Shown here: in pieces, positions 33,242 to 35,753 of the stretch
Position numbering within the stretch: position 1 is the first letter of the stretch
Layout of the letters: each line of letters begins with the position of its first letter
DNA from: UPXZ01 sp964634605
GTDB taxonomy: Bacteria > Bacteroidota > Bacteroidia > Bacteroidales > Paludibacteraceae
Length of the DNA: 35,753 bases
Assembly (NCBI GenBank): GCA_964634605.1
Contig: CAZWLJ010000035.1
Location: 1 to 35,753 of the forward strand
Reading direction: 5' to 3'
The notes under the pieces: generated by a model
What the model was told of the DNA's origin: nothing
The model's database searches: none
The model's input: only the letters and a program-made list of their open reading frames with translations
Program-made: the position numbers and the translations under genes

Positions 33242-34504
33242 ATGAAAAGCATTGTTTATTTTTTGTTGACATTATTTTCTACGACATCCTGCATGTCTCA
33301 ATCTGATTATGGAGCGAAGAGCGTTTATACTGAACTTGATAGTATTATAAAAAAGTATGTTGATAGTACTGAATTTACAGGTTCTGTTTTAATTGCAAAA
33401 AATGGTGAGATTTTATTGAAAAAGGGATATGGTTTTGCTGATATAGAAAATAGAATACCAAATACACCTGCAACAAACTTTTATCTGGCATCAGTATCAA
33501 AACTTTTTACTGTAGCAGCTATTATTGAGCTGAAAAACAAAGGACTATTAAAACTTGACGACCCCTTATCTAAATATATACCTGACTATCCCCATGGTAA
33601 TCGTATAACAATCCGGCAATTAATTGAGCATAAATCAGGCATTGTTGACTATGTAAATGAGAGACCTTATGAATTAATAAAGCATGAGATAAAGCTGGAT
33701 GAATTAATTGATACTTTCAAATATCTACCTTTAAATTTCGAACCCGGAGAGAAATATTCATACTGTAGTTCAGGCTATAATTTATTAGCCTGTATTATTG
33801 AAAAAGTAAGTGGTTTGAGCTATTCTGATTACATAGAGAAAAATATTTTTAAAGTGTTGGGAATGAACAGTTCGTTTTCTAACTGGAATCTTATTCCTAA
33901 AAATCAGGCTAAAGGTTATCATAAAGAAAATGGAGAATTTATTCCAGGTGATTATTTTCATCCTTCCCAATTTACAGGCTCAGGAAATCTAACATCTACA
34001 GTAGAAGATTTGTATAAATGGTATGAAGCTGTATACAAAACCGGAAAAATAAGTTTAGAATATCAAACAGACCATATCGGCCGTATTGGCGGGTGGACTT
34101 CCACAAATTTTTATCCTCTTATTGCATCAGACTATTTAATAATTCTTTTAAGCAACTATGGAGATGCCCCTGTCGTTGAAATTGCTAAAGAGATTCGTGA
34201 TAAACTCAATCAGGATGGAGATACATATCAACAAATATCTTCATCATCATTTAAAAAATATACAGGCCGTTTTACTCCCGGCGATAAATTTTATTTCAAA
34301 ATCGAAAAAGGGAAAAATAGTTTAATCATTCATGCAAATGATAACAACAATATCGTTTCATGCGATACTGTTTATAAAGTTGCCGAAGATGAGTATAAGA
34401 ACCAAAATATGCGAATTGCATTTAGTGATATGGATAACGGGGTTTTTAATAAAATATTAGTATTTTGGGGTACAGAAGGATTTATTTATAGCCGAAAAGA
34501 ATAA
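33242..34504 (+). CDS. Serine hydrolase, beta-lactamase class C/PBP-like lipoprotein, atypical
   Basis: A protein of 420 residues with a signal peptide and a lipobox-like TTSC at Cys17. The serine-lipase/beta-lactamase fold shows SxxK at S84-V85-S86-K87 (YLASVSKLFT), a second motif YCS at 174-176 where YxN is expected, and HIG (278-280) in HIGRIGGWTS as the third. About 50 residues usual between WYEAV (260-264) and the HxG motif are missing: only some 15 remain. The C-terminal 110 residues form an extra beta-rich domain (FKKYTGRFTPGDKFYF), seen in DUF3471-like tails. Peptidase or esterase activity is plausible but the active site is altered. The gene is noticeably AT-richer than the core genes. 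Confidence 0.8.
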   Translation: MKSIVYFLLTLFSTTSCMSQSDYGAKSVYTELDSIIKKYVDSTEFTGSVLIAKNGEILLKKGYGFADIENRIPNTPATNFYLASVSKLFTVAAIIELKNKGLLKLDDPLSKYIPDYPHGNRITIRQLIEHKSGIVDYVNERPYELIKHEIKLDELIDTFKYLPLNFEPGEKYSYCSSGYNLLACIIEKVSGLSYSDYIEKNIFKVLGMNSSFSNWNLIPKNQAKGYHKENGEFIPGDYFHPSQFTGSGNLTSTVEDLYKWYEAVYKTGKISLEYQTDHIGRIGGWTSTNFYPLIASDYLIILLSNYGDAPVVEIAKEIRDKLNQDGDTYQQISSSSFKKYTGRFTPGDKFYFKIEKGKNSLIIHANDNNNIVSCDTVYKVAEDEYKNQNMRIAFSDMDNGVFNKILVFWGTEGFIYSRKE

Positions 34505-34676
34505 ATAGTAAAAAATAAAACACGCTATAACACGCAATCTGCAAATTGGGTTTTAATAGGTTATTCAAGGTTTTCGGCTCGCATCAAGTGCCGTGTAGCC
34601 TGATAGTGAATAGCTCTGTAATCCCCAACTTTTTATACCGCCAACGTTTGTTTAATTTTAAAAAATGAATGCAGCA
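34505..34676. other. Intergenic stretch between hydrolase and Fic genes
   Basis: No ORF or terminator is clear. It includes ACACGCTATAACACGC (34521-34536) and CCGCCAACGTTTGTTT (34639-34654). This type of sequence looks like a dispersed element or a junction scar, but no inverted repeat ends are demonstrable. Confidence 0.3.
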
Positions 34677-34706
34677 TTGCAGTCTCATTAGAATTGCATA
34701 TCTTTG
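34677..34706 (+). promoter_or_regulatory. Promoter of the Fic gene
   Basis: TTG (34677-34679), a 19-bp spacer and TATCTTTG (34699-34706) give a near-ideal Bacteroidota promoter. Transcription should begin around 34713. Confidence 0.8.
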
Positions 34707-34728
34707 ATACTATCAAATGATACTATCA
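34705..34728 (+). promoter_or_regulatory. Tandem palindromic operator at the Fic promoter
   Basis: TGATACTATCA occurs twice (34705-34715 and 34718-34728), each a perfect 5+1+5 dyad, 13 bp apart start to start. The pair overlaps the end of the -7 element and the expected start site, 14 bp before the ATG, which is what a repressor site would look like. Confidence 0.7.
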
Positions 34729-34741
34729 CAAACAAAAGAGT

Positions 34742-35701
34742 ATGAAACCACCGTATGAAATAACCAGTGAGATTTTAAAACTAACATCCTCCATTTCAGA
34801 AAAAATAGGCGAAATTAAGTCAGCAAAGCTAATAAAACCACCTACCGAACTACGAAAGCGAAACAGAATAAAGTCCATACAATCATCACTTGAAATTGAA
34901 GGAAACACACTAACTATTGAGCAAATCACTGATTTGATTAATAACAAAAGAGTGCTTGCTCCTCAAAAAGACATCATTGAAGTAAAAAATGCGATAGAAC
35001 TATATTCTATGCTTAATGAATTCAATGCATATGACATAGATTCATTGTGTCGTGCTCACGGGATATTAATGAATACATTAATTGAAAATGCCGGACAATT
35101 CAGAAGAACGGCAGTTGGAATTACTAAAGGAAACAACATCACACATGTAGCACCTCCCGGAGATGTTGTTTACTCTCTAATGAAAGATCTGTTTGATTAC
35201 CTGAAAAACGACAAAGATATACTGTTAATAAAAAGTTGTGTATTTCATTATGAATTTGAATTTATTCACCCTTTTATTGATGGAAATGGAAGAATGGGAC
35301 GATTATGGCAAACAATGATTTTAAAGGATTATTCTCCTGTTTTTGAATACTTACCGATAGAGTCATTAATTAAAGAGCGTCAGCAAGATTATTATGATGT
35401 TCTTGGAAAATCAGACAATCAGGGAAACTCTACCGGGTTTATTGAATTCATGCTTAAAATTATTAATATTGCTCTGGAAGATTTATTGAAGACCCAAAAC
35501 CACACGTTAACCGGTTCAGACAGGATAATAATTTTCAGGGATTTTATTGGAAGTGAATTATTTACAAGGCAGGATTATTTAAGACATAATAAAGAAATCT
35601 CGACTGCAACTGCCAGCAGAGATTTAAAGGAAGCTGTAGATAATGGAGTAATAGAGAAAAGTGGAGAGAAACGTTTGACAAAGTATCGATATATAAACTA
35701 A
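34742..35701 (+). CDS. Fic-domain protein with inhibitory helix and C-terminal winged helix
   Basis: A protein of 319 residues. The Fic core motif HPFIDGNGRMGR (H176-R187) is intact, with catalytic H176 and anion-binding residues, so AMPylation or another nucleotidyl transfer to a target protein is expected. An N-terminal inhibitory motif [S/T]xxxE[G/N] is present as S49-L-E-I-E53-G54, so it belongs to the class with built-in (class II) autoinhibition. Residues about 262-317 form a winged-helix DNA-binding domain (FTRQDYLRHNKEISTATASRDLKEAVDNGVI). With the operator at its promoter this suggests autoregulation. No separate FicT/FicA antitoxin gene is seen. The window ends 52 bp after its stop. 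Confidence 0.92.
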   Translation: MKPPYEITSEILKLTSSISEKIGEIKSAKLIKPPTELRKRNRIKSIQSSLEIEGNTLTIEQITDLINNKRVLAPQKDIIEVKNAIELYSMLNEFNAYDIDSLCRAHGILMNTLIENAGQFRRTAVGITKGNNITHVAPPGDVVYSLMKDLFDYLKNDKDILLIKSCVFHYEFEFIHPFIDGNGRMGRLWQTMILKDYSPVFEYLPIESLIKERQQDYYDVLGKSDNQGNSTGFIEFMLKIINIALEDLLKTQNHTLTGSDRIIIFRDFIGSELFTRQDYLRHNKEISTATASRDLKEAVDNGVIEKSGEKRLTKYRYIN

Positions 35702-35753
35702 ATTGAATTAGTTTCGATTTAATCTGACAGTTAAGGGCAAAATACTTAAATTT

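Noticed and set aside
34742..35701. Fic/antitoxin toxin-antitoxin pair
   Set aside because: The inhibitory motif is inside the Fic protein itself and no small antitoxin gene precedes it, so a two-gene module is not supported.

Overview
The window comes from a Bacteroidota chromosome, most likely order Bacteroidales. The evidence is an Oar-type TonB-dependent receptor paired with a BACON/OB-fold lipoprotein, several SPII lipoproteins (including a DUF4827-type protein), and repeated matches to the Bacteroidota promoter -7 motif TAnnTTTG upstream of genes. Most of the window is core metabolism. I see no IS element, CRISPR array, rRNA or complete prophage.

Layout. At 0.1-0.5 kb a FlK-like thioesterase reads leftward and ends inside a heptanucleotide repeat array. 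At 0.8-5.6 kb a two-gene outer-membrane unit follows: an Oar-like receptor and a lipoprotein with two BACON-like and three OB-like modules. At 5.8-8.4 kb lie a COG2509 flavoprotein, tRNA-Lys(CTT) and an OmpA-family lipoprotein, closed by a perfect 23-bp hairpin. At 8.5-12.6 kb is a TCA block on the minus strand: a type I isocitrate dehydrogenase, citrate synthase and a type II isocitrate dehydrogenase, without aconitase. At 12.8-21.7 kb the minus strand carries yaaA, a DUF438/hemerythrin/PAS protein, pyrF, prfA, a cation-diffusion-facilitator transporter and purL. At 22.0-25.4 kb are a HAD phosphatase (+) and the minus-strand series aroC, ORF6N, lipid kinase. At 25.6-30.8 kb are a GlmM-type phosphohexomutase, two FKBP-related lipoproteins and the bifunctional thrA, all minus. 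After tRNA-Arg(TCT) come a multi-span membrane protein, a sparse region, a YbaK-family deacylase and two AT-rich accessory genes (serine hydrolase, Fic protein) that may mark the edge of an acquired segment.

How genes work together. Citrate synthase and the two dehydrogenases would feed the oxidative TCA branch towards 2-oxoglutarate. Residues at the cofactor pocket predict that one dehydrogenase uses NAD+ and the other NADP+. purL, pyrF, aroC and thrA cover purine, pyrimidine, chorismate and aspartate-family synthesis. The receptor/lipoprotein pair probably binds and imports an unidentified extracellular ligand.

The most notable observations are: (1) the two unrelated isocitrate dehydrogenases with predicted opposite cofactor use; (2) heptanucleotide arrays immediately after stop codons of minus-strand genes, in which nearly every unit carries a stop codon, so that period 7 places stops in all three frames; (3) a Fic gene whose predicted promoter is overlaid by two copies of an 11-bp palindrome; (4) a triple OB-fold lipoprotein with a receptor; (5) apparent loss of key residues in the hemerythrin-like domain and in the serine hydrolase. 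All function calls rest on reading motifs by eye; no database search was run.
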